Shown: one piece after another, positions 9,669-18,821 of the stretch
How the letters are laid out: each line of letters opens with the position of its first letter
How positions within the stretch are numbered: position 1 is the stretch's first letter
Translations under genes and position numbers: made by a program
The notes under the pieces: generated by a model
Told to the model about the DNA's origin: nothing
Database searches by the model: none
Seen by the model: only the letters and a program-made list of their open reading frames with translations
NCBI RefSeq assembly: GCF_017357245.1
Contig: NZ_CP071612.1
Coordinates: 4,019,501-4,083,500, forward strand
DNA from: Rhizobium bangladeshense
GTDB lineage: Bacteria > Pseudomonadota > Alphaproteobacteria > Rhizobiales > Rhizobiaceae
DNA: 64,000 nt
Direction of reading: 5' to 3'

Positions 9669-10982
9669 TCAGGCTGGTTTCGTATCGTCCTCCTGCGCGG
9701 GCCGGATGCGCAGCTTGGTGATACGGTTTTTTTCCCGCTTCATGACGACGAAACGCTTGCCGTGGAAGGTGAAGGCCTGGCGCTCTTCCGGGATGGTCAT
9801 CGATTCATGGATGACGAGGCCGGCGATCGTCGTCGCCTCCTCGTCGGGCAGGTTCCAGTCGAGCGCCCGGTTGAGGTCGCGGATCGGCACGCTGCCATCG
9901 ACAACGACCGAGCCGTCCGCTTCCTGACGCACGCCCTGCACGTCGATATCGTGCTCGTCGGAAATGTCGCCGACGATTTCCTCCAGAATATCCTCCAGCG
10001 TAACGATGCCCTGGACCTCGCCATATTCGTCGACGACAACGGCGAAATGCTGCTTGCGCCGCAGGAAGGCATTGAGCTGGTCCTCGAGATTGGTGCTGTC
10101 GGGCACGAACCACGGCTTCTGGGCGATCTTCACGATATCGAGGTTCTGCGGCTCCATGTTCGGCTCGGCAAGCGCCCGCAGGAGATCCTTGGCATGGACG
10201 ACGCCGATGATGTTGTCGATCGTGCCGCGCCACAGCGGCATGCGCGTGTAGGGGCTTTCGAGGATGCCCCGCACCACCGCTTCCGGCGGATCGTCGGCAT
10301 TGATCGCCCGCATCTTGGTGCGATGAACCATGATGTCGGATAGTTCCAGCTGGCTAAGGTCGAGCACGCCGCCGAGGCGGTCGCGGTCGGCCTTAACAAC
10401 CGATCCTTCGCGGTGCAGGAGATCAACGGCGCCACGCAGCTCCTCATGCGCCGTCAGCATCGATACTTCCCGCGACAGATTGATGCCGAAGAGCGCCAGG
10501 ATCTGCCGCACAACAGCATTGACGAAGGAGGACGCCGGGCCGACGACGGCGACGAAGAGTCTGGCGGGAAGTGCGACAGCAAGCGCGAAGCGTTCCGGCG
10601 TCGAGATCGCCCAGCTCTTCGGCAGCACTTCCGCGAAGATGACGAGGATGATGGTCATGGCGAGCGTCGCCAGCGCCACGCCCGAACTGCCGAACAGCCC
10701 GAGCAACAGGCTGGTGGCGATAGAGGAGGAGAGGATGTTGGCGAGATTGTTGCCGATCAGCAACGCGCCGATCAGCCGGTCGCGCCGTTCGATCATCTGC
10801 CGGACCAGGCCGGCGCGTTCGTCGCCGTTGACCTCGAGCGTATGAATGCGGCTGCGCGAAACGGCGGTGAGCGCGGTCTCCGAGCCGGAGAAGAAGGCAG
10901 ACAGGAGCACGAGCGCGGTGATCGAAAGAATCTCCGGCCAATAGGCCGCGAGAAATGTCAGAACGCCGTCGATCGTCGTCAA
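9669..10982 (-). CDS. CNNM/CorC-type HlyC family transporter with CBS pair
   Basis: A 437-residue inner-membrane protein. Residues about 15-180 form a DUF21/CNNM membrane domain (FFSGSETALTAVSRSRI, LLIGNNLANILSSSIAT), then two CBS domains (VVRGILESPYTRMPLWRG, FAVVVDEYGEVQGIVTLEDILEEIVGDI) and a C-terminal CorC_HlyC domain. Bacterial relatives are Mg/Co efflux or Mg-homeostasis proteins. Its start overlaps the end of aroB by four bases (ATGA), so it is the last gene of aroK-aroB-CNNM, an arrangement seen in other rhizobia. Confidence 0.9.
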   Translation of the reverse strand: MTTIDGVLTFLAAYWPEILSITALVLLSAFFSGSETALTAVSRSRIHTLEVNGDERAGLVRQMIERRDRLIGALLIGNNLANILSSSIATSLLLGLFGSSGVALATLAMTIILVIFAEVLPKSWAISTPERFALAVALPARLFVAVVGPASSFVNAVVRQILALFGINLSREVSMLTAHEELRGAVDLLHREGSVVKADRDRLGGVLDLSQLELSDIMVHRTKMRAINADDPPEAVVRGILESPYTRMPLWRGTIDNIIGVVHAKDLLRALAEPNMEPQNLDIVKIAQKPWFVPDSTNLEDQLNAFLRRKQHFAVVVDEYGEVQGIVTLEDILEEIVGDISDEHDIDVQGVRQEADGSVVVDGSVPIRDLNRALDWNLPDEEATTIAGLVIHESMTIPEERQAFTFHGKRFVVMKREKNRITKLRIRPAQEDDTKPA

Positions 10983-12112
10983 GGATGTTTTTCCCGCAGA
11001 AAGCTGATTACTTCGGACGCCGGAACGTCATCGGCGACGAAGGACTGACCGATACCGCGTGTCAAAATGAAGGTGAGCTTGCCGCTTTTGACCTTCTTGT
11101 CCTGTGCAATCGCATCCATCAGCGATTCCGCCGGCGGCAGCTCGCCCGGAATATCCGCCATGCGAGTCGGGAGGCCGACCTCCTTCAGGTGCCTTTCGAC
11201 GCGTTGCGCATCGTCTGGGCTAGCAAGATTCATTCGTGCGGAAAACTCGTACGCCAGCACCATGCCGATCGCGACACCCTCGCCATGTACCAGGCGGCGG
11301 CTGTCATAGCTGGTCGCCGCCTCCAGCGCGTGGCCGAACGTGTGGCCGAGGTTGAGCAGCGCCCGCTGACCGGTCTCACGCTCGTCGGCAACGACGACGT
11401 CGGCTTTGGCCCGGCAGCTGGCGGCAATCGCCTCGATGCGGGCGGAGCCGCCGGTAAACACCGACTTCCAGTTCGCTTCCAGCCAGGCGAAGAAACCCGG
11501 TTTGTCGATGAGCCCATACTTTGCGACCTCGGCGTAACCTGCGCGGAATTCTCGCTCGCTCAGTGTATTCAGCACATCCGTATCGGCCAGAACCAGGTCC
11601 GGCTGATGAAAGACGCCGATCAGGTTCTTGCCATGCCGGGGGGAATTGATGCCGGTCTTACCGCCGACCGAGGAATCGACCTGCGACAGCAGCGAAGTCG
11701 GCACCTGGACGAAGCGCACGCCGCGGCGGACGATTCCCGCCGCAAATCCCGAAAGGTCCCCAATAACGCCGCCGCCGAGCGCGATGACATAGTCGTTGCG
11801 TTCGACGCGGGCTTCCAGCACCCTGTCGCAGACATCGATGAGATGTTCGAAGCTCTTCGTCTTTTCACCTGCGGGCAGCACGATCTCTGCCGAGACAATG
11901 CCCGCCGCATCGAGGCTCGCGACGAGGGCGCCGAGATAGAGCGGAGCGACATTTTCGTCGGTGACAATAGCCGCCTTGCGGCCCTTGAGGCGCGAGGCGA
12001 TCTCAGCGCCGGCCCGCGCAATCAGCCCCGGTCCGATAAGGATATCGTAGGCGCGCTCGCCGAGCGGCACATGCACCGTCTGGACGGCGGTGGTGGAGCT
12101 TATCGCATTCAT
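10979..12112 (-). CDS. aroB: 3-dehydroquinate synthase
   Basis: A 377-residue enzyme of the shikimate pathway, converting DAHP to 3-dehydroquinate with NAD and a divalent metal. Signatures are ALGGGVIGDLSGFAAGI (NAD site), VPTSLLSQVDSSVGGKTGIN and the metal-binding HGEGVAIGM and NLGHTFGHALEAAT segments. It overlaps aroK by four bases upstream and the CNNM gene by four bases downstream, so all three are probably translationally coupled. Confidence 0.97.
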   Translation of the reverse strand: MNAISSTTAVQTVHVPLGERAYDILIGPGLIARAGAEIASRLKGRKAAIVTDENVAPLYLGALVASLDAAGIVSAEIVLPAGEKTKSFEHLIDVCDRVLEARVERNDYVIALGGGVIGDLSGFAAGIVRRGVRFVQVPTSLLSQVDSSVGGKTGINSPRHGKNLIGVFHQPDLVLADTDVLNTLSEREFRAGYAEVAKYGLIDKPGFFAWLEANWKSVFTGGSARIEAIAASCRAKADVVVADERETGQRALLNLGHTFGHALEAATSYDSRRLVHGEGVAIGMVLAYEFSARMNLASPDDAQRVERHLKEVGLPTRMADIPGELPPAESLMDAIAQDKKVKSGKLTFILTRGIGQSFVADDVPASEVISFLREKHP

Positions 12113-12696
12113 GATGCTGCACTTTCTTTCTGTTCGACCACAGCCTTCAGCACCTCGTCTGCCATGATTTCCTTGCGCACATCACGCGAGAGTACGGTGA
12201 GGTCTGCCTGCGCATAGATCGGATAACGCGCGTTCATTAGGTTTTCGAGCGTCTGTTTCGGGTTTTCGGTTTTGAGCAACGGCCGCGTGTCACGCTTGTT
12301 GACCCGCTCCCACAGCACGTCGATATCCGCCTTCAACCAGATCGAAAGGCCACCCTTCTTGATATGCCTGCGCGTGCGCTCGTTGATGAAGGCGCCGCCG
12401 CCGGTGGAGACGACGCGCGGTCCGCTCTTCAAGAGCCGTTTCATCACCCGCGTTTCCAGTGCCCGGAACTCTTCCTCGCCGTAGGCTGCGAAAAGTTCGG
12501 CGATCGTCATGCGCGACACCCGTTCGATTTCATGATCGCTGTCGATGAAGGGAATGCCGAGTTGACTGGCGACGATGCGCCCGACGGAGGATTTTCCGGC
12601 GCCCATCAGGCCGACGAGGATCAGATTGCGTGAACCGAGCGCGGCGCGAGCTCTGTCTTTCAGGCTGTCAGCAACGGTCAGCAGTGGTTCACTCAT
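12109..12696 (-). CDS. aroK: Shikimate kinase
   Basis: A roughly 195-residue kinase phosphorylating shikimate to shikimate 3-phosphate. The P-loop GLMGAGKSS is at residues 29-37, followed by FIDSDHEIER and VVSTGGGAF (shikimate site), then RPLLKTENP in the lid. The ATG at 12696 is chosen; a GTG four codons earlier is possible. An extra 20-residue N-terminal helix is usual in rhizobial AroK. First gene of aroK-aroB-CNNM. Confidence 0.95.
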   Translation of the reverse strand: MSEPLLTVADSLKDRARAALGSRNLILVGLMGAGKSSVGRIVASQLGIPFIDSDHEIERVSRMTIAELFAAYGEEEFRALETRVMKRLLKSGPRVVSTGGGAFINERTRRHIKKGGLSIWLKADIDVLWERVNKRDTRPLLKTENPKQTLENLMNARYPIYAQADLTVLSRDVRKEIMADEVLKAVVEQKESAAS

Positions 12697-12843
12697 CGGT
12701 CCATTCACACTTTGTTTGCAAACCGTATCGACAAATGCAGGTGGAGCGTCAAGTCGCGCACAAGGGAATCATGGCTTGAATGGCGCTTCTTGCACTTGCG
12801 AATACGCTCTTATAACAGAAGCAGAGCATGAAGGAGTTGCCGG

Positions 12844-13020
12844 ATGCCGACCCTGTTCCGTTTCCTGTTCTTCTGCGCGATCCTCGCCGGGACGGTTTAC
12901 GGAGCGATGTGGGCGCTCGTGACCTTCGTCGAGCCCGAGCCGCGTGACGTGACGATCCGTATCCCCTCCGAGCGAGTGAACCCGCCGGCGACGGGCACGA
13001 TCGACACAACGGGGAAGTGA
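12844..13020 (+). CDS. Small single-pass membrane protein upstream of xerD
   Basis: A 58-residue open frame starting [20 protein letters not shown], with one strong membrane helix at about residues 4-26, then a short acidic/Pro-rich tail ([14 protein letters not shown]) ending GTIDTTGK. It has a good AAGGAG ribosome site 9 bases upstream, and its stop TGA overlaps the xerD GTG start (GTGA), so the two are probably coupled. I recognise no functional family. Confidence 0.7.
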   Translation: MPTLFRFLFFCAILAGTVYGAMWALVTFVEPEPRDVTIRIPSERVNPPATGTIDTTGK

Positions 13021-13979
13021 GTGAGATGATGGATCTAAGCCGGGCGCACGTGGAATCCTTCCTGGAAATGATGAGCGCCGAACGCGGTGCTGCCGCCAAC
13101 ACTCTGCAATCCTACCAGCGCGACCTCGACGATATCAGCGCTTTCCTGAAGGGCCGCAGCATAAGGTTGACTGAGGCCGCCTCCACCGATCTGGCCGCCT
13201 ATCTCGCCTCGCTCGCGCGCCAAGGTTTCAAGCCCTCCTCGCAGGCGCGCCGGCTCGCCGCCATGCGGCAATTCTACAAGTTCCTCTATGCCGAGGGTCT
13301 GCGGACCGACGACCCCACAGGCGTGCTTGACGCGCCGAAGAAGGGGCGTCCGCTGCCGAAGACGATGGGGGTCGAGGAGGTCGGCAGGCTGCTGTCGCAA
13401 GCGCAGGCCGAAGCCGACGACCCGGCCCCGGGCCAACTGCAGCGCCTGCGCATGCTGGCGCTGCTGGAACTGCTATATGCCACCGGTATGCGCGTCACCG
13501 AACTCGTCTCGCTTCCCGCCCGCGTGCTCGACCAGGAGGGCCGCTTCCTGATGATCCGCGGCAAGGGCAACAAGGAGCGCCTGGTGCCGCTGTCGCACTC
13601 GGCGATTGCAGCCCTGAAGTCTTATGGACGCCTGCTGTCGGCCGAAAACGCGGCGGCGAAGGAGCCGCAGGAAAGCCCGTGGCTCTTTCCCGCCGCCTCC
13701 AAGGAGGGATATCTGCCGCGCCAGGTTTTCGCGCGCGACCTCAAGAACCTGGCGATCCGCGCCGGCCTGACGCCGTCGCTGATCTCGCCGCACGTCATGC
13801 GCCACGCCTTTGCCAGCCACCTGCTTGCCAACGGCGCCGATCTGCGCGTCGTGCAGGAACTCCTCGGCCATTCGGACATTTCGACCACACAGATCTACAC
13901 GCATGTCCTCGAAGAGCGGCTGCAGCAGCTCGTCCAGACTCATCACCCCCTTGCCAAACAGGCGAAAAAGCACGAATAG
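13017..13979 (+). CDS. xerD: Site-specific tyrosine recombinase XerD
   Basis: A 320-residue tyrosine recombinase. The N-terminal SAM-like domain (residues 1-100) binds the core site; the catalytic domain shows R159 (ATGMRVTE), K183 (RGKGNKER), H259 and R262 (HVMRHAF), H285 (LGHSDIST) and the nucleophile Y294 (TQIYTHV), so it is complete. With XerC and FtsK it resolves chromosome dimers at dif. Housekeeping context (next to accA) and length argue for XerD rather than a phage integrase. The start is GTG at 13017 overlapping the small upstream gene; ATG at 13026 is an alternative. Confidence 0.95.
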   Translation: MSEMMDLSRAHVESFLEMMSAERGAAANTLQSYQRDLDDISAFLKGRSIRLTEAASTDLAAYLASLARQGFKPSSQARRLAAMRQFYKFLYAEGLRTDDPTGVLDAPKKGRPLPKTMGVEEVGRLLSQAQAEADDPAPGQLQRLRMLALLELLYATGMRVTELVSLPARVLDQEGRFLMIRGKGNKERLVPLSHSAIAALKSYGRLLSAENAAAKEPQESPWLFPAASKEGYLPRQVFARDLKNLAIRAGLTPSLISPHVMRHAFASHLLANGADLRVVQELLGHSDISTTQIYTHVLEERLQQLVQTHHPLAKQAKKHE

Positions 13980-14041
13980 GACCGGCGACAAGGGGCGGAA
14001 CCAGGAAAACGCCCCGGGCACAAGGAACGGAAACGCACCTC

Positions 14042-14995
14042 ATGCACAATTATCTCGACTTCGAAAAGCCGATCTCCGACCTCGAAGGCAAGATCATCGA
14101 GCTGAAGAAGCTCGCAACGGAAGACGAGAGCATCGACACCACCGATGAGATCGACAGGCTGGAGGTTCGCGTCCGCGAAGCGATCGTCGAAATCTATTCC
14201 AAGCTCAATCCCTGGCAGAAAACGCAGGTGGCCCGCCATCCGCAGCGGCCGCATTTCGTCGATTACGCCAAGACGCTGTTCCAGGAATTCACGCCGCTCG
14301 CCGGCGACCGCAAATTTTCCGAGGATGCCGCGATCCAGGCGGGCCTTGCCCGCTTTCGCGGCCAGCCGGTCGCCGTCATTGGCCAGGAAAAGGGCAACGA
14401 CACCAAGACGCGCCTGAAGCACAATTTCGGCAGCCCCCGCCCCGAAGGCTACCGCAAGGCGATCCGCATCCTTGAAATGGCCGACCGTTTCGGCCTGCCT
14501 GTCATTTCGCTGGTGGATACGGCCGGCGCCTATCCTGGCGTCGGCGCTGAAGAACGCGGCCAGGCCGAGGCGATCGCTCGCTCGACGGAGATGTGTCTCG
14601 GCGTAAAGGTTCCCCTCGTTTCCGTCGTTATCGGCGAGGGGGGTTCGGGCGGCGCGATCGCGATCGCCACCGGCAATCGGGTCTATATGCTCGAGCATTC
14701 GATCTACAGCGTCATCTCGCCGGAAGGGGCGGCCTCCATCCTCTGGCGCGATTCCACCCGCGCCCGCGAGGCGGCAACCAACATGAAGATCACCGCCGAA
14801 GACCTGAAATCGCTCGGCGTCATCGACGGCATCATTTCCGAGCCGCTCGGCGGCGCGCATCGCGATCCCGACAGCGTGATAGCGGCAACCGGGGATGTCA
14901 TCGCCAATGCACTGGGCGAAATGGCATCGCGTTCGGGCGAGCAGCTGCGCAACGAGCGGCGTCAAAAATTCTTGAATATGGGCCGCAATCTCTAA
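14042..14995 (+). CDS. accA: Acetyl-CoA carboxylase carboxyltransferase subunit alpha
   Basis: A 317-residue subunit; with AccD it transfers the carboxyl group from carboxybiotin to acetyl-CoA, making malonyl-CoA for fatty acid synthesis. It begins [18 protein letters not shown] and carries the crotonase-like core: [42 protein letters not shown] and [12 protein letters not shown]. The ATG at 14042 fits the family start; the frame is open far upstream inside xerD but is not coding there. Confidence 0.97.
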   Translation: MHNYLDFEKPISDLEGKIIELKKLATEDESIDTTDEIDRLEVRVREAIVEIYSKLNPWQKTQVARHPQRPHFVDYAKTLFQEFTPLAGDRKFSEDAAIQAGLARFRGQPVAVIGQEKGNDTKTRLKHNFGSPRPEGYRKAIRILEMADRFGLPVISLVDTAGAYPGVGAEERGQAEAIARSTEMCLGVKVPLVSVVIGEGGSGGAIAIATGNRVYMLEHSIYSVISPEGAASILWRDSTRAREAATNMKITAEDLKSLGVIDGIISEPLGGAHRDPDSVIAATGDVIANALGEMASRSGEQLRNERRQKFLNMGRNL

Positions 14996-15192
14996 AGCAA
15001 GACTTGGCACCGCGTCGATTGCGGCCAAACCTTGGCCACATTAATGTTATCTGTGACATTTGCGCTTGCGGGGGTATTCCGGGCAAGTCATAGGCTGTTA
15101 AGAATTTGTGAAGTATAAGCCACTTATGATTCCGCGTCGTGCCCGGACTCGATAGGCGGACCGGGTCGCATCATCTTTATGGGCTAGTTTGA

Positions 15193-16437
15193 ATGCGCAT
15201 ACGTCATTTTGCCTATGTTTCCCTCATGGCGCTGGCTCTGTCCGGCTGCAATGACGCGTTGGAAACCGCGCAGGTCGATCTCTCCAAGGTCAAGAACAAG
15301 GTCGAGCAGCCGCTTCCCCCCCATATCCTCGCCCAGATGTCCGCCAAGAGCATGGATCGCAATTCGCCGATCATGATCCGCATCTTCAAGGAAGAAGGGG
15401 CGCTCGAGATCTGGAAGGCGAAGACCGACAACCGTTTCGACAAGATCGCCGATTACAAGATCTGCGCCTGGTCCGGGCGTCTCGGTCCGAAGATCAAGAC
15501 TGGCGACCGGCAGGCGCCGGAAGGCTTCTACGAGCTGACACGCGCCAACCTCAATCCCAACTCGAAATATTATCTGGCGATCAACACCGGCTTTCCGAAC
15601 CGCTACGACGCGGTGAACGGCCGCACCGGCTCCGATCTGATGATCCACGGCGCCTGCTCGTCCTCCGGCTGCTATTCGATGACCGACCAGCAGGTGCTGG
15701 AGATCTATGCATTTGCCCGCGATGCCTTCAAGGGCGGCCAGTCGACGGTGCAGCTGCAGGCGTTCCCCTTCCGCATGACCGCGGAAAACATGGTCAAGCA
15801 TCGCCTCGACCCGAACTACGACTTCTGGAAGATGCTGAAGGTCGGCTACGACAATTTCGAAGTGACGAAGCGTCCGCCAGAGGTGAACGTCTGCGAAAAG
15901 AAATACGTCTTCAATCAGCAGGCGACCGATGGCGGCGCCTTCAATGCCGCGGGCAAATGCCCTGCCATGTCGACGCCGCCGGCACTGACGGCAGCGCTTG
16001 CCTCCTATGGCAAGACCTATGAAGCCGACTATGCCAAGGCGATGAGCAAATATGAAGGCCTTGCCTGGTACGACCCGTCCGAGGCCGAGCGCAAGGCCGT
16101 GGTCGCCAAGCTGCGCAAGGGCCGCGAACTTGCGTTCGCGCCGACCGGCACGTCGCTCGAAGCCGGCCGCATGGTCAAGATCGCCGAACTCGAAGACCTG
16201 ATGGCCAAGCGCACCGCCCAGAGCCTCACCGCCAACTCCGCTGCAGGCGCGACACCTGCAGCGCCGGCCCAGCCCCAAGCAACGACCCAGTCCCAGGCAA
16301 CGGCCGTCGCCGCCGCAACACCTGCAGTCGTGCCGGTGCCGATGCAGAATCCGCTCGCCTATACCGCGCCAGAACCGCAGGAAACGGCCGACGCCGCGGC
16401 AAAGAAGCCATTCTGGAAGTTCTGGGCGCGGAACTGA
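15193..16437 (+). CDS. YafK-type L,D-transpeptidase lipoprotein
   Basis: A 414-residue lipoprotein: signal MRIRHFAYVSLMALALSGC with lipobox LSGC, lipidated Cys at 19. The YkuD catalytic domain spans about residues 55-165 with the motif HGACSSSGC (His152, nucleophile Cys160), as in YafK/DpaA-like proteins that act on peptidoglycan stem peptides or Braun-type links. The remaining 250 residues have helical regions and an Ala/Pro/Gln-rich low-complexity stretch (about 345-390) before a final FWKFWARN. Whether it makes or cuts crosslinks cannot be told from sequence. Confidence 0.85.
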   Translation: MRIRHFAYVSLMALALSGCNDALETAQVDLSKVKNKVEQPLPPHILAQMSAKSMDRNSPIMIRIFKEEGALEIWKAKTDNRFDKIADYKICAWSGRLGPKIKTGDRQAPEGFYELTRANLNPNSKYYLAINTGFPNRYDAVNGRTGSDLMIHGACSSSGCYSMTDQQVLEIYAFARDAFKGGQSTVQLQAFPFRMTAENMVKHRLDPNYDFWKMLKVGYDNFEVTKRPPEVNVCEKKYVFNQQATDGGAFNAAGKCPAMSTPPALTAALASYGKTYEADYAKAMSKYEGLAWYDPSEAERKAVVAKLRKGRELAFAPTGTSLEAGRMVKIAELEDLMAKRTAQSLTANSAAGATPAAPAQPQATTQSQATAVAAATPAVVPVPMQNPLAYTAPEPQETADAAAKKPFWKFWARN

Positions 16438-16442
16438 ACGGC

Positions 16443-16667
16443 TTGAACCCCGTTCTCTACGATCTTCGCGGCCTGAAATGCCCGCTGCCCGTGATGAAGA
16501 CACGCAGGAAGCTTGCCGCCATGGCAAGCGGCGCGCTCATCCTCGTCGATACCAGCGATCCCTTAGCAGTGATCGACATGCCGCATTTCTGCAATGAGGA
16601 TGGCCACGAGCTGGTCGAGACCGAAAAAACTGAAAGCGGCCACCGCTTTCTGATCCGCAAGCGCTAG
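16443..16667 (+). CDS. tusA: TusA-family sulfurtransferase
   Basis: A 74-residue protein with the TusA/SirA signature LRGLKCPLPVMKTRR; the persulfide-carrying Cys is residue 13. These proteins relay sulfur for tRNA thiolation or molybdenum-cofactor and FDH maturation. The only plausible start is TTG at 16443, five bases after the upstream stop, so it is likely read from the same transcript. Confidence 0.85.
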   Translation: MNPVLYDLRGLKCPLPVMKTRRKLAAMASGALILVDTSDPLAVIDMPHFCNEDGHELVETEKTESGHRFLIRKR

Positions 16668-17127
16668 ATATCCATTCCAAAGCGGCTGCCGCCGTGGCGC
16701 GCCTACAATTTTTCCCGGTCGTGCTCCCGCCGCCGACCATCGCTCGATCGACGCTGAAAATTCATCATACAACTTTCCAGCTTTTGTATGTTGACATTAT
16801 GTCATGGTGGTTTTAGCCATAATGAGCCGGTTGGAGGAGCGGCAGGATAGGGGAGGCTGGTCGATCCAAGTCTTCTGTTTCCACGGGAAGAGCGAAAGCA
16901 CCTGCATGTAGATGAAAACAGCCGTGCCATCGGTTCGATGGGCACGATCGATCCGCATCGGCATGCCCGGTTGGCCTCTTCCCACACGCCTTTTCAATCG
17001 TACCGACGCCAGTGCCTGATTGTGGAATGGCCGGAAAAGGCGGCGTGTGCAGGGTTCTGTCCTTGTATTCGCAAAGCTGGTGTGCCGATTATGAAAAGTG
17101 AATTGTCATGCAATACGGGAGGATAGC
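16668..17127. other. Long leader region ahead of the TRAP operon
   Basis: About 460 bases without a convincing gene. It holds two dyads close together: CATACAA-N11-TTGTATG (16766-16790) and the palindrome at 16792-16804. An open frame near its right end (16938-17126) has no family signature and overlaps the operon leader. A GGGAGGATAGC ribosome site ends the region. Confidence 0.5.
16792..16804. promoter_or_regulatory. Candidate operator for the FadR-type regulator
   Basis: TGACAT-T-ATGTCA is a perfect 13-bp palindrome; its left half is part of a TTGACA hexamer (16791-16796). Size and symmetry suit a GntR-family dimer, and the regulator is encoded at the end of this operon. It lies about 320 bases before dctP, so the mRNA would have a long leader. 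No strong -10 was found at normal spacing. Confidence 0.4.
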
Positions 17128-18105
17128 ATGAAAAACTTCGTTAAGCTGGCAGCAGGTCTGATGGTCGCTGCCGCGTTCATGAGCAGCGCCGCCAGCGCTC
17201 AAACCGTGCTGAAATCATCCGATACCCATCCTGACGGTTATCCCACAGTCGAGGGCGTCAAATATTTTGGCGAGCTGGTCAAGGAGCGCACCAAGGGCCG
17301 CTATTCGGTCGAAGTGTACCATTCCGCCCAGCTCGGCGAGGAGAAGGACACGATCGAGCAGGTGCGCTCGGGCGTGATCGAATTGAATCGTGTGTCGATG
17401 GCGCCTTTCAACGGCACGGTGAAGGAATCGATCGTTCCCGCACTGCCCTATATCTTCCGTTCGGAAGACCACATGCACAAGGTCATGGACGGAGCCATCG
17501 GCGATCAGATCAAGAAGGCGTTCGAACCTGCCGGCCTCGTCGTGCTGGCCTTCTACGATGCCGGCGCTCGGTCGTTCTATAATAAGACCAAGCCGATCAA
17601 TTCGGTTGCCGACATGAAGGGTCTGAAGTTCCGCGTTATCCAGTCCGATATCTTCGTCGACATGGTGGCGGCCCTCGGCGCCAATGCCACGCCCATGCCC
17701 TACGGCGAAGTTTATTCGGCGATCGAGACCGGCGTCATCGACGGCGCGGAAAACAATTTCCCGAGCTACGACACGGCCAAGCACGCCGAAGTGGCAAAGA
17801 ATTACTCGCTCGACGAGCACACGATCCTGCCGGAGGTGTTCGTCATGAACAAGGCTGCCTTCGAAAAGCTGACGCCGGAGGATCAGGAGATCTTCAGGCA
17901 GGCGGCGAAGGACAGTGTTGCCAAGCAGCGCGAGCTCTGGGCAGCCAAGGTGGCTGAATCGCGCGCCAATGTCGAAAAGCTCGGCGCGCAGATCACAACG
18001 CCGGAGAAGCAGGGCTTCATCGACGCCATGGCCCCAGTTTACGAGAAGCACGTCAAGGACGACGTGCTGAAGAAGATGGTCGAGGATGTAAAGGCTGTGC
18101 AGTAA
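17128..18105 (+). CDS. dctP: TRAP transporter substrate-binding protein (DctP family)
   Basis: A 325-residue periplasmic protein with signal peptide MKNFVKLAAGLMVAAAFMSS, cleaved after ASA near residue 24. DctP hallmarks: LGEEKDTIEQVRSGVIE, ALPYIFRSEDHMHKVMDG, FRVIQSDIFVDMVAALGANATPMPYGEVYSAIETGVIDGAENN, where Arg (FRV) and Asn (AENN) usually clamp a carboxylate. It delivers a carboxylic acid to the two-subunit permease; the substrate is unknown. The ATG at 17128 has a good GGGAGG site and starts the signal peptide. Confidence 0.92.
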   Translation: MKNFVKLAAGLMVAAAFMSSAASAQTVLKSSDTHPDGYPTVEGVKYFGELVKERTKGRYSVEVYHSAQLGEEKDTIEQVRSGVIELNRVSMAPFNGTVKESIVPALPYIFRSEDHMHKVMDGAIGDQIKKAFEPAGLVVLAFYDAGARSFYNKTKPINSVADMKGLKFRVIQSDIFVDMVAALGANATPMPYGEVYSAIETGVIDGAENNFPSYDTAKHAEVAKNYSLDEHTILPEVFVMNKAAFEKLTPEDQEIFRQAAKDSVAKQRELWAAKVAESRANVEKLGAQITTPEKQGFIDAMAPVYEKHVKDDVLKKMVEDVKAVQ

Positions 18106-18140
18106 CAGCAGCCTGCCTTGCGGACTGCGAGTAAGCTATC

Positions 18141-18162
18141 GGGGTGGAGCCATCTCCACTCC
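18141..18162 (+). other. Intercistronic hairpin after dctP
   Basis: A 9-bp stem (GGGGTGGAG / CTCCACTCC, one G-T pair) with a CCAT loop in the 133-base gap between dctP and dctQ and no T tract. Such hairpins commonly protect the upstream message, which would give more binding protein than permease. Confidence 0.45.
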
Positions 18163-18238
18163 GGTTCTCCGCCGTTCGTGCCCATCTCTCGATCCGCCCG
18201 TTAAGGGCGAGTGAGCGACCAATTTCGACGAGGCCCTT

Positions 18239-18817
18239 ATGTCGAATAACCTGACCCCCGTCGCCAATTTCCTGACGCGCCTGAGCAACGCCGCCCTGTG
18301 GCTCGCCGGCATCGGCCTGGTACTGATGACCGTCTTCGTCGCCTGGCAGGTATTTTGCCGTTACGTGCTGAACGACTCGCCGAGCTGGACGGAGCCTGGC
18401 TCGGTCATGCTGATGAGCTGGTTCATCTTTCTCGGCGCCGCCGTCGGCATCCGCGAGAACAATCATCTTGGGTTCGACGTGCTGCTCTATGTGCTGCCGA
18501 AATCCGGTAAGCGCGTTCTGCGCATGATCTCGGACGTGGTCATTCTCGCCTTCGGCGCCGGCATGATCTGGTACGGCGGCGCGCTCGTGAGCCTGACTTG
18601 GAACACCACCTTGCCGTCGCTCGGCATCTCAGGTGCGTTCGACTATCTACCGCTCTGCGCCGGTGGCGTACTTGCCGTGATCTTCTCCCTGGAGCGCATT
18701 GTGCTGCGCCTCGCCGGCGAACCGATTGACGATGCGCTGGATGAAGCCCTGCCGACGGAAATCGCTGTCGAGATGGAGCACATCAATGCTGACCCGAACA
18801 TCAAATTGAAAGTGTAG
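18239..18817 (+). CDS. dctQ: TRAP transporter small permease (DctQ family)
   Basis: A 192-residue protein with four membrane helices and the DctQ pattern: VFVAWQVFCRYVLNDSPSWTEPGSVMLMSWFIFLGAAVGIRENNHLG and a second half GAGMIWYGGALVSLTW. It forms the permease with the large subunit four bases downstream. A hydrophilic acidic tail of about 30 residues follows the last helix. Confidence 0.92.
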   Translation: MSNNLTPVANFLTRLSNAALWLAGIGLVLMTVFVAWQVFCRYVLNDSPSWTEPGSVMLMSWFIFLGAAVGIRENNHLGFDVLLYVLPKSGKRVLRMISDVVILAFGAGMIWYGGALVSLTWNTTLPSLGISGAFDYLPLCAGGVLAVIFSLERIVLRLAGEPIDDALDEALPTEIAVEMEHINADPNIKLKV

Positions 18818-18821
18818 CGCG

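Noticed and set aside
13017..13979. Phage or integron integrase
   Set aside because: Length, start, completeness of XerD motifs and housekeeping neighbours fit XerD.
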